Shown here: one piece after another, positions 32,350 through 43,789 of the stretch
Position numbering within the stretch: the first letter of the stretch is position 1
How the letters are laid out: every line of letters starts with the position of its first letter
From: Watersipora subatra
Taxonomy: Eukaryota; Bryozoa; Gymnolaemata; Cheilostomatida; Watersiporidae
NCBI RefSeq assembly: GCF_963576615.1
Contig: NC_088711.1
Coordinates: 62,777,248-62,841,247, forward strand
Direction of reading: 5' to 3'
Length of the DNA stretch: 64,000 nucleotides
The notes under the pieces: model-generated
What the model was told of the DNA's origin: nothing
The model's database searches: none
What the model saw: only the letters and a program-made list of their open reading frames with translations
Made by a program: the position numbers and the translations under genes

Positions 32350-34110
32350 GCACACGGGCTAGCTAACTACAGTGTGACTCGTAATCCAACTGATGACAGA
32401 CGCAGACTAGTCTAAGACATAGAAGAAAGTTGGTACAAAGGAAACCATCCTCTCAGCTATGATGAACATCAGCAGATGATTAGTAGCCATAAGGCACTTC
32501 TAGAGAAGTACAGAGAATATACTAAGAAAGACTTTAGTGCTCTTGATGCTTTAGGAAGTTCTGTGAGTGATGATGACATATTCAGTGAAAAAAATCTTAA
32601 AAATGCAAATGTTTTTACTCAGAAAGTATTTTCAGCAAGTGAAACCTGCAGTGAGAGACTAGCGAAAGTATCTAAAAAGATTCTCCAATCAAGCATTGAT
32701 GTGCTGAAGAAGAAGGATGAAGAAGCTCCGTGTAAGTTTGCCATCATTGGACTGGGTTCCATAGCAAAGGGGGATGCAACTCCATACTCTGATCTAGAGT
32801 ATGCTATCATCATGGAGAAGGAATCAGATTACTTTGAAAAACTAGCAGTAGACAGCTACTTCAGAATAGGGAATCTAGGTGAGAGTCCTCTGAAGTCCTT
32901 TGATATTGATGAGTTGAAGACAAACAGTGAGTTAAGTAAGCTAGCTAAGAGTACTGTCACTGGATACAGAATAGATGGAATCACTGCAAACTCTGGTAAC
33001 ATCCCAACAGGTAATGGTAAAGAGGGTGTTTTGAGTCTGATACTAACGGTAGAACAGTTCGTGGAACTCTACAAAACAGAAGCGGAAAAGCCAATTGATG
33101 ACTTAGCAGATAAATCTGACATGCTCTCCTCTACCATTGTTTTACTTTCCAATGATGAAAAACAAGGCTTCAGCCAACTCTACACACAGTTTACTACTGC
33201 AAGAGCATCGTATGAAATGTGTGTGAAAAAAAAAGAAACTGTCAAAAAGAAACGCTTTAAAATGTTTGCAAACGACGTGGAGAAATATGTTTTTTTACCC
33301 GAATTTGTCAAGTTTCAACCACCAGATAATCTGAATGTCAAGGTGAAGGAAAAGATATTCAGATATCCGACTCTCCTCGCTAACAACATGAAGATGTGTC
33401 TCAGACTCAGTTGTTGTCATTCATGGGATATCTATTCAGAGCTTAAACAGCGAGGTCTTCTGTCACCAGACATTCATCAGTACCTAAATATTATCCTCGC
33501 TCTCTCTATATACATACGAACTTCGGCTTATCTCATGATGAAATCACAGACTGATTTTGTACAGATTGACAAGTGTTATCAGGTTGGTCAGAATTTATCT
33601 TACGCTGTTCCAGCACACTTGGTAGTACTTATGGGCTGCTTACTCATTCCTATCAAACAATCTGTGAAATACAAAATGGCGCTTCTCACAGCTTCCACAG
33701 ATGGCAAAGAACATTGTAGAGCATCTTCACTACTTGAAAATATTGAAGTTCCCAAAAATGATTTCTGGGTGAAAGCAGAAGTTCTCTATTTCACTGGTCA
33801 ATATTTTTCTGCTAAAACAGAGATAAGCAAAGCACTTGGTAAACCAGTTGACTCAATCAGCTGCTCCTCATGCTGTGAGATACTCAACAGTTCCACATCA
33901 ACTCAACTAGATTCACTAGAGGAGACTTTCAAAAAACGTATAGAATTGTGTGCATATCTTCTCTACTACACACAGAACCATAAGTATGCATTAGAGTATT
34001 TTCAATATTTCCTCTCGGAACAAAAACAGCAAGGGCTCTGGAAGCTTCTGGCTGCACACTGCCACAAAGAAATAGGGGAATACAGAGCTGCAAAGCAGTT
34101 GATCAGAGAG
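32350..34110 (+). pseudogene. Gene 3 exon 2: nucleotidyltransferase module with an early stop
   Basis: Begins after GCTTTACAG (frame AHGLANYSVTRNPTDDRRRLV) but meets TAA at 32,413-32,415, where gene 1 has TAT. From ATG 32,476 the frame is open through the donor at 34,111, so an internal start could still yield most of the domain, including GS...DLE. It is otherwise close to gene 1, with the 22-codon segment that gene 2 lacks. The broken TPR exon downstream supports calling it a pseudogene. Confidence 0.72.
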
Positions 34111-34296
34111 GTGGGTCTCTTTATAACTCGGGAAAATGCCAAAGCTGTAATAGCATATGAGATTAGACTGATGTTTGTATTAGAAATGTATCTGTAGCCT
34201 GTTACTTTCTTATCATACATGTAGGTGCTGTAGTGCTCGAAGTCTCAGAATCATTTGCTGTTTTGAGTCTTGAAAGTTTAAAAAATTTGTTGAGAC

Positions 34297-34326
34297 TTAA
34301 AAGATCAAGCATGCTTGGTCTTTTAA
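34297..34326. repeat. Intronic palindrome, gene 3
   Basis: 30-bp palindrome identical in layout to that at 1894-1923, about 120 bp upstream of the retrotransposon. Confidence 0.65.
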
Positions 34327-34447
34327 CTTTCTTAATGTTGTGGTTGAGCACTATTTAACAATTAGCTGGTAGAGATCCTAGTTGTGTAAAATATAGTTAT
34401 AAGCAAGAAGACATATATCTCTACCTGCACACTAATTAACAACATAT

Positions 34448-34803
34448 TGTTGTGGAATGTGATCTACTGAGAGCTGAGTTTAGGGCTGAGCTAAGCCGTG
34501 CCGAGCTGTGCTCAGTCAGGCGGAATAATGAGGTCAGAGTTTAGCCAAGCCAGAGCCGTGCCGAGTCAAGATCGAGCTGAGCCGAGACATGCCGGATCCA
34601 GCCAAGTAGAACGGAGGCGGAGCTTACTAGCTATATAAGCTCGAACATTTGTGTAGAAGAGCAAAGCTGTTCTGGGCCTGTTCATTGCATGTTACTTGAT
34701 CATTCTTGTGCAACTTATGAACTAAGCAGAAATATATGTATAAACTCATGCACCGAGTCTTGTACTAGTAGAGGAAAAGTGAAGGTCGCACAAAACCTTT
34801 ACA
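34448..34803 (+). repeat. 5' LTR of Ty3/gypsy copy B
   Basis: 356 bp, nearly identical to the 5' LTR of copy A, including its diagnostic 5-bp insert and GGCGG variant. The TATA box is TATATAA near 34,632. Confidence 0.92.
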
Positions 34804-34804
34804 C

Positions 34805-34822
34805 TGGTGGCAGCAGTGGGAT
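34805..34822 (+). promoter_or_regulatory. Primer-binding site of copy B
   Basis: TGGTGGCAGCAGTGGGAT, identical to the tRNA-Leu-type site of copy A. Confidence 0.72.
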
Positions 34823-34922
34823 CGCTGACGATCCCAAGAACTCCACCACAGGATTCGCATCAGGATCACTGGAAACTGGGAGGATCACTGGACTCTGGAG
34901 GAACTGAGCTGCCTGAAAAACG

Positions 34923-35465
34923 GCGACACCGCTCTTCCTGGAAGAACTTCCTGACAACAGGAAGAAACCCAGAGAGAGCTGTGGAAAGCCTTGCGGTATT
35001 GGACCCAGTAGATGCACTGCTCTGGGGGCAGAAACCTACTAAAGGCTTCGACAGGACTTACCTGAGGAGGCAGCGCGCTCCTACTGGAAGAACTTCCTAC
35101 AGGAAGAAACCCAGGGAGAGCTGTGAAAGGCCCTGCGGTATCGGACCTAGTAGATGCACTGCTCCGGGAGCAGAAACCTACTAAAGGCCCTGACAGGACT
35201 TACCTGAGGAGGCTGCGCGCTCCTACTGGAAGAAATTCCTACAGGAAGAAGCTCAGAGAGAGCTGCGAAAAGCCCTGCAGTATCGGACCCAGTAGATGTA
35301 CTGCTTCAGGAGCAGAAACCTACTAAAGGCTCCGACAGGACTTGCCTGAGAAGGCAGCGAGCTCCTACCGGAAGAACTTCTTACAAGAAGGAACCCGGAG
35401 AAGAGCCAACAGCCACGGACACAGAAAATGCACTGCTCTGGAAAGAGAGCAGAAACCTACTGAAA
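34923..35465 (+). repeat. 142-bp leader repeats of copy B
   Basis: Same repeat set as in copy A, with GTAGATGCACTGCTC cores near 35,008 and 35,150 and a variant near 35,292. Confidence 0.75.
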
Positions 35466-35472
35466 GCCAGAC

Positions 35473-36048
35473 ATGGCCAATGGGTGAGCAAGAAGTGCTC
35501 ACCCGGGACCCGACCGACTAGTCGAGGTACTAGAACGGGTACTACTGATGCCAAGAGCTCAGGAACTGGCACCACGTTTTAGGACACCTCAGTACACTGG
35601 AAAGGGAGATGTGGAGTACTTCATTGCTCGCTTTACGGAGGTAGCCGACGCCAACCAGTGGATGGAAGGAGCAACTCTATTGCACTTCCGGGAAGCACTG
35701 GGCGAACAGGCTGAGGACTGCGAATGAGCCAAAGACCAGGTGGCCATTTTCAATGCCCTTCGGGCAAGATTTGGGCTATCTGCTAGGCAGGCGCTAAGCC
35801 AGCTCAAAGTTTTTATGCGAGAGGAAAGGACGACACTTCAGGAGCATACTATGGAGGTTGAGAGGTTGGTAGGCATTGCGTACGAGGACCTGCCGAATCG
35901 ACACCGAAAGAGTATGGCTATGGAGACCTTTGGCAGCTCACTAAGAGACCCTGCCCTGCAGCGACATCTGTTGGCAATACACACGCCCACGCTGGCTGAC
36001 GCTGTACGGGCTGAAAATGACTACCTTCAGATCCAAGAAGGTGTGTAA
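35473..36048 (+). pseudogene. gag of copy B (broken)
   Basis: The start matches copy A, but TGA follows after four codons and a second TGA lies near 35,726. The longest open part is 35,740-36,048, covering the C-terminal half of capsid. Confidence 0.75.
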
Positions 36049-36131
36049 ATCCACCGGATCTTGGGTACGAACCCTGGAGGGAGGAACCTTCGACTAGGTG
36101 AACTCAGCCAAAACCGATTTTCACGGACAAG

Positions 36132-36383
36132 GTGGAACGGCTACAGGAGCAGGTTCCCATTCCAACTGAGAGTATTAGTCAGCCAGCTACCCTTTGCTGG
36201 GGATGTGGGCAACTGGAGCACGTGCGGAAGAATTGCCCTCGCTACACCAAACCGGCTTCGGGAAACGGAAAACGGCCACGTACCACGTGTACCAAGGCCA
36301 AACAACCCCGGAAACACAATAGAACTACACGGGATTCAGTGACAGCTGACGGTTGGTCTCAACCAGCAAGGACTTGGCCGTAG
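36132..36383 (+). pseudogene. Nucleocapsid region of copy B with intact zinc knuckle
   Basis: The frame contains CWGCGQLEHVRKNC, a complete C-x2-C-x4-H-x4-C knuckle, followed by basic residues. About 32 bp just upstream are missing compared with copy A, cutting it from gag. Confidence 0.72.
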
Positions 36384-36677
36384 AAAATTCATGCACAGGA
36401 AAGACCTGTGGAGACACGAAACTAGTACCAGTCTTTGAGTGAGGCCAAACTGGACATTCCCACTGTCCCGGATACCGCCTATGCCCTTTCGTGCGAATGG
36501 CAAGGATGTAGCCCAAAACGAAGGAAGGTGACCCCCAAATCCCCTCCACCCCAGACAGCGAAAACCACCCCCACTGGCCCGGATGGTCAGAAGCCTGCCT
36601 TAAAGGCGGCAGGGCCGACCCCTTCTCCGCCTTGAGGATGGCAATCATAGGAGCCGCAGGTCTACCCCAAATGTAGG

Positions 36678-37346
36678 ATGGCCCGAGGGACCGACCCCGC
36701 CCCACTGCAGAAAGGAAGGCTCCCAGGCCTCCCAGAATATGTCTTGGAAGACACCTCTAGGGCGCAAGCCCTCAGCCGACCTCACTCCACCAGCTATTTC
36801 CTTCCAGGAAGAGTGGAGGGGCGGCCCATCCAGTTTCTTTTAGACACAGGATGCACCACAAACCTGATCAATAAGCAGGTCTTTGACCGATTGCCAGGAG
36901 TCGTACTGGACTAACTCGAGAAGAGTGGCAGCCATGGACTATTGGCTGACGGAACACGGCTCTCTTTTTACGGGATAATCCATCTGGCCATCCGCCTGAG
37001 GGATGTAAAGACAGAGGAAGTCTTTGTGGATAGCCGTCTGAGCGAGGATACCATACTCGGAATGCCATTCTTCATGGCTCATCAGCGCTCTCTCGAATTT
37101 GAGCAGCCGGTGGTCCGAATGGATGGTAGACAGCTAGTCTGCACGGATCGACATGGGCGGCTGCTACAGAGCAAGGTACAGGTGATAAGGGGGGTAGTGG
37201 TTCCCGCTCGGACAGAGATGGCAATACACTGTAGCATCATCATGCGGAATTACTGCCCCATGGGACTGATCGAAAGATTTCCCGACGGACCTCCGATAGC
37301 AAGTAGCTTGAATCAGCTGGGACTTAGGTCATCACCCGCTGCATGA
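36678..37346 (+). pseudogene. Aspartic protease of copy B
   Basis: The active-site sequence FLLDTGCTTN (Asp at 36,843) is intact here. The frame stops at 36,914 and the second half (ILGMPFF) follows in the frame at 36,942-37,346. Confidence 0.75.
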
Positions 37347-37616
37347 ATGCTACGGAGCAGCCATTGACTTTCCGGTCTGGAGCCACTATCGGCATTTACA
37401 CGGGAGTGGAGACCCGCAGATCGAAAAGGACGATTCCTTACTGTATGGTGCTGGTCCGATTTCAATCAATTGAGTGCCGGCTCACCTTGAGGAACTGTTC
37501 CAGGCAGCCCAGCCAAACTGTGAGGGAATGGGTCAAATGGCGAGGTTGGCCTCCTTGTTGAGTCGATATGCCACCGTGTTCAGTACAGGTGACGACAACG
37601 TAGGAGGACCACCGAG

Positions 37617-38423
37617 GTGGAACATTCCATTCCACTTAAGGAAAGCACCCAGAAAATCCGGCAACCCCTCTACAGACTCGGACCAGAGGAGACCGAGGCC
37701 GAAAGGCAAGTCCAGGATCTGCTCAAGTGGGGGCTGATCGAGCCAGCCGGAGGAGCTTGGAGCTCCTCCGTGGTGTTGGTCCGGAAGAAGGATGAGAAGT
37801 GGCGCTTCTGCATCGACTACCGGCGTCTAAACGCCGTCACCGAGCAGAATGCCTACCCTCTATCTAGGATTGACGACAGCCTACATGCCCTGTCTGGCAG
37901 CAGCTATTTCAGCACGCTCAACCTGGTGAGACCGTACTGGCAGGTACTCCTGGATGCAGAGGCACAGGAGAAGTTGGCCTTCTTGACACGGTCCGGATTA
38001 TGGAAATGGAAAGTGTTGCCTTTCAGACTGACATTGGCCCTCGCCACTTTCCAAAGACTCATGGAACGTGTGCTACACGGCCTCCACTGGAGAACGCTGC
38101 TACTGTATCTGGATGATATTATAGTCAGCGCCCAGAACGTCGATACGCATCTGCATCGGCTAGAGGAGATCTTCCAGAGACTCCATAAGGCCGGACTGAA
38201 GTTAAGGCCGTCTAAGTGCAAACTATTGCAACCCCAGGTCCGCTACCTGGGCCACATAGTAAGCCAGGACGGAGTCTTTACAGACCCTGACGAGGTGAAG
38301 GCAGTCACGGAATGGCCGAGCCCGCATGGAGTGAAAGAACTCCAAGGATTCCTTGGGACGGACGGCTACTACCGACAATATATCTCGGAGTTTGCCACTA
38401 TAGCCATCCCTTGCACCGACTGA
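37617..38423 (+). pseudogene. Reverse transcriptase of copy B (first catalytic Asp lost)
   Basis: The YLDD box is intact (Asp codon at 38,112), but the motif STLDL reads STLNL (AAC at 37,920-37,922) and the following SGYWQVPL reads RPYWQVLL. This is the reverse of the damage in copy A. A frameshift near 38,405 separates it from RNase H. Confidence 0.86.
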
Positions 38424-38429
38424 CTGCAA

Positions 38430-38960
38430 AAAGAGAGCCTTGGAGATGGATGGAAGGGGAACAGATTACCTTCAATGCACTGAAGGATAGTATCGGCACC
38501 GCCTCGATCTTGGGCTACCCGAATCCGTGGAGGCAGTACATCCTGGACAAAGATGCCAGAGGATGTAGAGTGGGGGCCGTGCTGTCCCAAGTACAGGAGG
38601 GCTGCGAGAGAGTCATTGCCTACTACAGCAAGACCCTCACCCATTCGAAACGCAATTACTGCATCACTCGATGGGAGCTACTTGCGGTGATAAAGACAGT
38701 GAAGCACTTTCGGCCGTATTTGTATGGCCAGGAGTTCCTCCTACGGACGGCCACGCGTCACTCCAGTGATATATGCAAAAGGAGGAAACTCTCAAACCAG
38801 GTAGCCCAGTGGCTAGAGATCCTGGCTGAGTTCCGCTACGTTCTGGAGCATCAGTCAGAGACTCGCTACGGGAACGCAGATGGGTTGAGCAGGCAAACCT
38901 GCGAGGACAGCCGGCAATCCGTGAGCATTGAGCAGAGGGACGGGGCCCTCACAGAAGGAG
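38430..38960 (+). pseudogene. RNase H of copy B
   Basis: Within the open frame 38,312-39,295. ILDKDARG replaces ILNTDARG, ERVIAYYSKTL is kept, and LRTAT replaces the usual LRTDH. It reads on without a stop into the linker before integrase. Confidence 0.7.
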
Positions 38961-39719
38961 TTGGCAAGGGAGCAAGGGTGGTTAGTCGCGTGGGTACTGA
39001 CCAGTTGCCTGGATGGGACTCCCGCTTTCGACAGGGTGGGTTCGTCCCTGGGCAATGTCGCATACCCCGGATGGCCGGCCGGCAACTCGCATGGGACTCC
39101 TTCTCCAACAGTGGCGGGATTGAACCTGGGTGCCGCAGGTTCCTCCGAGAGGCGACCGGCCACACCAGGGATAACAGGACCAAAGGGCAAGCTGACAAGG
39201 ACACAGGCCACCGAACAAGGACCCGTGGCCATCATGTATCGTGCCATCGCCACCGACCACTTCACCCAATGGCAGGACGCACTGGCACTACCTGACGTCA
39301 CTGCCCCGATGGTCGCAAATGCACTGGATGAGCGGGTCTTCTGCTACCTGGGGTTACCCGAGCAGATCCACATGGACCAGGGGGCTCAGTTTGAGAGCCA
39401 ACTGATGGGCGAACTGCGCCAACTCTGGAACGTAGGGAAAACCCATACGACTCCTTATCACCCACAGGCCAACGGAGTCGTTGATCAGAACAATCGGGGA
39501 CTCAGGTACTCCTTGAGAGCACTACTTTTGACCCGAGGACAGAACGCGTGGGACCTGCTGCTTCTCCAGCTGATGAGGGCATACAGAGGAACTCCCCCAC
39601 TCCGCAACCAGAGAGACAGCCACCACGTTTATGTTGGGACGGGAGCTGAGGTTACCGGACCAGCTGGAAAGCCACCCACCTCCGACCGAGTTCTTTCCTG
39701 CCCACGAGCACGCCCTTAA
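38928..39719 (+). pseudogene. Integrase remnant of copy B (zinc domain deleted)
   Basis: The HHCC domain and the start of the core are lost in a 443-bp deletion whose junction lies at 39,251-39,253 (CAC). The core then shows DHFTQW, MDQGAQF and GVVDQNN, where Glu has become Asp. LLLLQLMRAYRGTPPL follows without the stop found in copy A. Confidence 0.8.
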
Positions 39720-40147
39720 GGTGCAGCGGAGGCTGCAGACGGTGCACCAGGCGTACGACAAAGTCAGATGGAGGTGAGACGGGAGGACCAGGAGGAGCCA
39801 CCGCTGTACGCTCCAGGCAACTGGGTATAGCTCACAAATGAACGCCGGAGATGGGGAGAAAATCCCAAGCTACAGGCAAAGTTCGTGGGACCATACCAGG
39901 TCCTGAAGGCCTGGGGGAACCACACATATGTGGTGGAACGACAGGGCCAGTCTTCTATTTAGAGCGAAGAAAGGCTGAAACCTTATCATGCTTGCCCAGA
40001 AAGGTTGGGGCAAGCCCCGGCCACCTTGGAGCCAAGGAGAGATCCTAACATGAAAGGAGCTCGACCCAGCGGGCCGGAGAGGAGGCATGAGGAGGTCAGA
40101 ATGAACCTTGTACCCATAACGCCGCCCCCAGCTGGGAAAGGTTGCTG

Positions 40148-40939
40148 CTAGAGGCTGCAGAAAAATGAGGGCAGGAAATAACTCCAAAAGAAAATCCAGC
40201 CGGACCGGAGGAAGGAGAAAGCCAAAAACGCCCTCCGAGCTCCGAGGAAATCAATCCGACCACACAAGAAAAAGTTCCGGAAGAACCTGAAGCAAACCCA
40301 GTGGAGACCGAAGGGACCACAACACCAGATCTCATCAACCCTGCAATCCAACCAACTTCGATCCGGCATAATCCGAGGCCAGCCCGGACCACTAGGAAGC
40401 CAGAATGGTACGGAGATGGGGTGTGCTACTCCATGGAATTGTTGGAAAACGGTCCGGAGGTCGAACAGGAAGGCAGCAAAACGGTTCTCACGGACGCGAC
40501 CAAAGCTTTCCTTTTAAAATACTCGTTTTCTCTGGATGTCGTTAGAGCACTCGAGAAGATGGACAGAGAAGGTAACACCTCGCTACAAGATTTATTGACC
40601 TCGGTCACAACTAGCTTGAAAGAAGCTGAGGAAGCACTGGGTGCACCGGAGCCGGTAGGTGTGGCAGCACACAAGGGAGATCAGGAGTGGGAGGAGGCGA
40701 CTGCCGAGGCCAGCACGAGCTGCCTCGGAGAAGATGTCTTCGAAGCAGATGACGAGGACCTGGACAGAACCCTGACAGGAGAGGAGGAGGTCTGTCGAGT
40801 GGCTACCATAAGCTCTCTCCCAAGGTATAGATTGGAGACGGTGGTCGCCAATAGAGGGGAGAGTGTTGTGGAATGTGATCTACTGAGAGCTGAGTTTAGG
40901 GCTGAGCTGAGCCGGGCTGTGCTCAGTCAGGAGGAATAA
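40148..40939 (+). pseudogene. Acidic C-terminal Pol extension of copy B
   Basis: Homologue of 8219-9016. Open from 40,301 to the stop at 40,939, again ending inside the LTR. The upstream proline/glutamate-rich part is interrupted (TGA near 40,166). Confidence 0.5.
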
Positions 40940-41214
40940 TGAGGTCAGAATTTAGCCAAGCCAGAGCCGTGCCGAGTCAAGACCGAGCTGAGCCGAGACA
41001 TGCCGGGTCCAGCCAAGTAGAACGGAGGCAGAGCTTACTAGCTATATAAGCTCGAACATTTGTGTAGAAGAGCAGAGCTGTTCTGGGCCTGTTCATTGCC
41101 TTCTACTTGATCATTCTTGTACAACTTATGAACTAAGCAGAAATATATGTATAAACTCATGCACCAAGTCTTGTACTAGTAGAGGAAAAGTGAAGGTCGT
41201 ACAAAACCTTTACA
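40864..41214 (+). repeat. 3' LTR of Ty3/gypsy copy B
   Basis: 351 bp with the 3'-type variants of copy A. It is preceded by the same AGAGGGGAGAG polypurine tract. Confidence 0.92.
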
Positions 41215-41410
41215 ATATTATTATTCTTATCATACGGCTAAATAGATATTCTTTAGTGAGAATATGTTGTGAAAAACCTTGGTAATAGCTTGAAGTATTG
41301 TTTAAAATGGCTTGGAAAAGGTACTATGTTTTTTGTCACAGGTTTGAAGGCTTAAACATCTAGCATTTGTGTAGGTTGTGCTTTGTTGATGTATTTTTCT
41401 AATGCTATAG

Positions 41411-42801
41411 GTCGATGGCCATTTGACATTATCAAGCGCTGACAACCATGCAGTGGAAACAGAAATTCATCATCGGGATGCATCAGACACATACACCAAT
41501 TTCGGATCAGTCTACATGGCTTTGAGTGAGTATGAAAAGGCAAAAGTGTATTTCACTAAAGCTTTGAAAGCTACAAGTGTCTATGGTGATATCGATCATC
41601 CCAACATAGCTGGCAATCTCAATAACATTGGTTCAGCCAATCGCTTATTGGGTAACTATACACAGGCGCTGGAGTATGCTAACAAGGCACTGGCTGTGAA
41701 TGAGGCTTTGTATGGCAAAGGCATCGATAATATCGATGTTGCTTTGAGTTATGCAGAAATTGGCAGGACATACAGTGACCTAGGTAATCACAGACTAGCC
41801 TTAAAATATGATAAAAAGGCACTAAACATACTGAAGACTGTATATGAACCAGTCTCTAATCATGCATCTATTGCTGGTGTCTATACAATGACACTGGTCT
41901 AACTTACGCTCATCTAGGTAACTATAGATTAGCATTGGAATACTACCAGAAATCCTTAGATATGAGACAAAATATGTATGGAAGAAACACCAGCCACATG
42001 GACATTGCTACTAACCACAACTGCATTGGGACGTTACATCAGAAGCAAGGAAACTTTGCAATTGCCTTAGAAAGCTATACCAAAGCGCTAAATATGAGAA
42101 AAGCCCTTTTCGGGAAGGATACTAACCATACTGATGTTGCTACTAGTTACAACAATCTTGGTTCACTATATCGCTCTATCAATGACCACAAGCAGTCACT
42201 AGAATACCACAAAAAAGCACTTGCTATGAGAAGAGCTGTGTATGGTGAAGATGCCTGTCATATTGATATTGCTGGAAGCTACAACAACATTGGGTGTGTA
42301 TGCTATGATTTGACCAACTACACACAATCTTTAGAATATCACTTCAAGGCATTGGCTATTTTGAAAGAGGTGTATAGGGAGGAAAACAACCATGCTGCTA
42401 TTGCTGGAGCTTACAACAATTTGGGTAAAGCGTACTCTTCTTTGGGTGACTATCAGCTAGCGATGGCTTATTTCATGAAATCAATAACTATGTGGAGAGC
42501 TGTTTATGGAGAGAATAACTACCATCCAAATTTCTCTGTCACTTACTCATCTATTGGTGAAGCATGCTATGCTCTAGGTGATTACAGATCAGCAATAGAG
42601 TATCACAAGAAGGCCTTAAATGCCTACGAACAGATAAATAGTTTGACCAGCTGTGAAGGTATTTTTAATGAGTATAAAAACATTGCTTTAGCTTATTACT
42701 CTTTGGGTGACTATAAGTTGGCACTTGAATATTATACCATGACATTCGAACATGCTACGAATATTATGAAGAAACTAATTAATGACATTCGAAAAAACTA
42801 G
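41411..42801 (+). pseudogene. Gene 3 exon 3: TPR domain with frameshift
   Basis: Same acceptor and ten TPR units as gene 1. A 2-bp insertion near 41,884 (GTCTATACAATG against GTCTACAATG in gene 1) ends the first frame at 41,902; the rest, 41,935-42,801, is open in another frame. Units 1-3 are nearly identical to gene 1. The shared extra G at the exon start groups it with gene 1, not gene 2. Confidence 0.82.
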
Positions 42802-43046
42802 CTCTGAACAGGGCGAGGGTAGAGAATTTTGAGTTGTCTGTTTACTGGTATGAATGGGTATTTTATTACAAACATGAATTCAGATTTACTTTTATTACTC
42901 AGTCTTTCTACTTATTTTTAACACATTTTATCTTGACCCATTTCGGTATTCATGTTTTATCAGTAAAGCAACTAAACAATATTTTGTTGGAGTTGTCCTC
43001 TCCACTTGTATGCTCAATTCATGATCTGTATATTTTCATCTTGAGA

Positions 43047-43052
43047 AATAAA
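43047..43052 (+). promoter_or_regulatory. Poly(A) signal, unit 3
   Basis: AATAAA in the same TTGAGAAATAAAAGTTTTTAC context as unit 1, about 250 bp behind the TPR stop. Confidence 0.5.
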
Positions 43053-43789
43053 AGTTTTTACGTTTGATTAATAATAATTAGGTCTTTCAACTGAGTTCAA
43101 CTTGTCTGTGCTTTTTGAATAGTAAAATATTTCAACCTATGGAAACCGAGTATCCTTCAACTAAGAGCCACTCAAATATACCCTGAGTTGTTCAAGCCAA
43201 AGTTATGCAGTATTTCATGGTAGTATATGAGGGAAACTTTCTAGATAGAGTTGTCCCTCCGTCGAGGGAGTGAGCAAAACAACAGTATATAGTATGAAGA
43301 AAACTTTGTAGATCTATTTTTGTAATTAATGCATAGAGAACATAAAGCATTGCTATATATATAAATACTAATCAGTAATTATCTGGCTAGTAAAGTTTCT
43401 AGTAAATCACATATTTGACAAATTATTGAGTACAAAAACTTCTAAAGAAAAGCAGATGTTCAACAAGATAGGGTAGTTTGCCGGAAGTTTCCTTTTTTTG
43501 TGAGTTGATTTTTGTGTAAGTTGTCATCAGTTTCTTCTTTCTTTCCATCAATTGATTGAACAATAATGTTATATATTGTACTGAATACAAATAAGAGTGA
43601 AAAGCCGATGACCAACAAATTTTCCTTGCACTGTATCCAGGCTACTAGGTTTATTTTATGTATTTTAACACTACCACAACGGTAAGAAAAACATGAAGTT
43701 GTTAAAATATACAAAATAATTGCTGTTGGCATTATTTTTTATATTTTGAAAAAATATTTCAAACACCTATTTTAGTTCTTGTCCGTTAC

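Larger units (their letters stand above)
34448..41214 (+). mobile_element. Ty3/gypsy LTR retrotransposon, copy B (6.77 kb, defective)
   Basis: Same element at the same base of intron 2 as copy A, flanked by ATAT (34,444-34,447 and 41,215-41,218). It is 480 bp shorter, mainly through a 443-bp deletion in integrase at a CAC repeat. Gene order and orientation are as in copy A. Stops in gag and changes in pol make it inactive. Confidence 0.93.

Noticed and set aside
2045..41214. Two independent insertions of the retrotransposon into paralogous sites
   Set aside because: The same base, the same target duplication and position-specific LTR variants shared between copies make one insertion followed by duplication far simpler.
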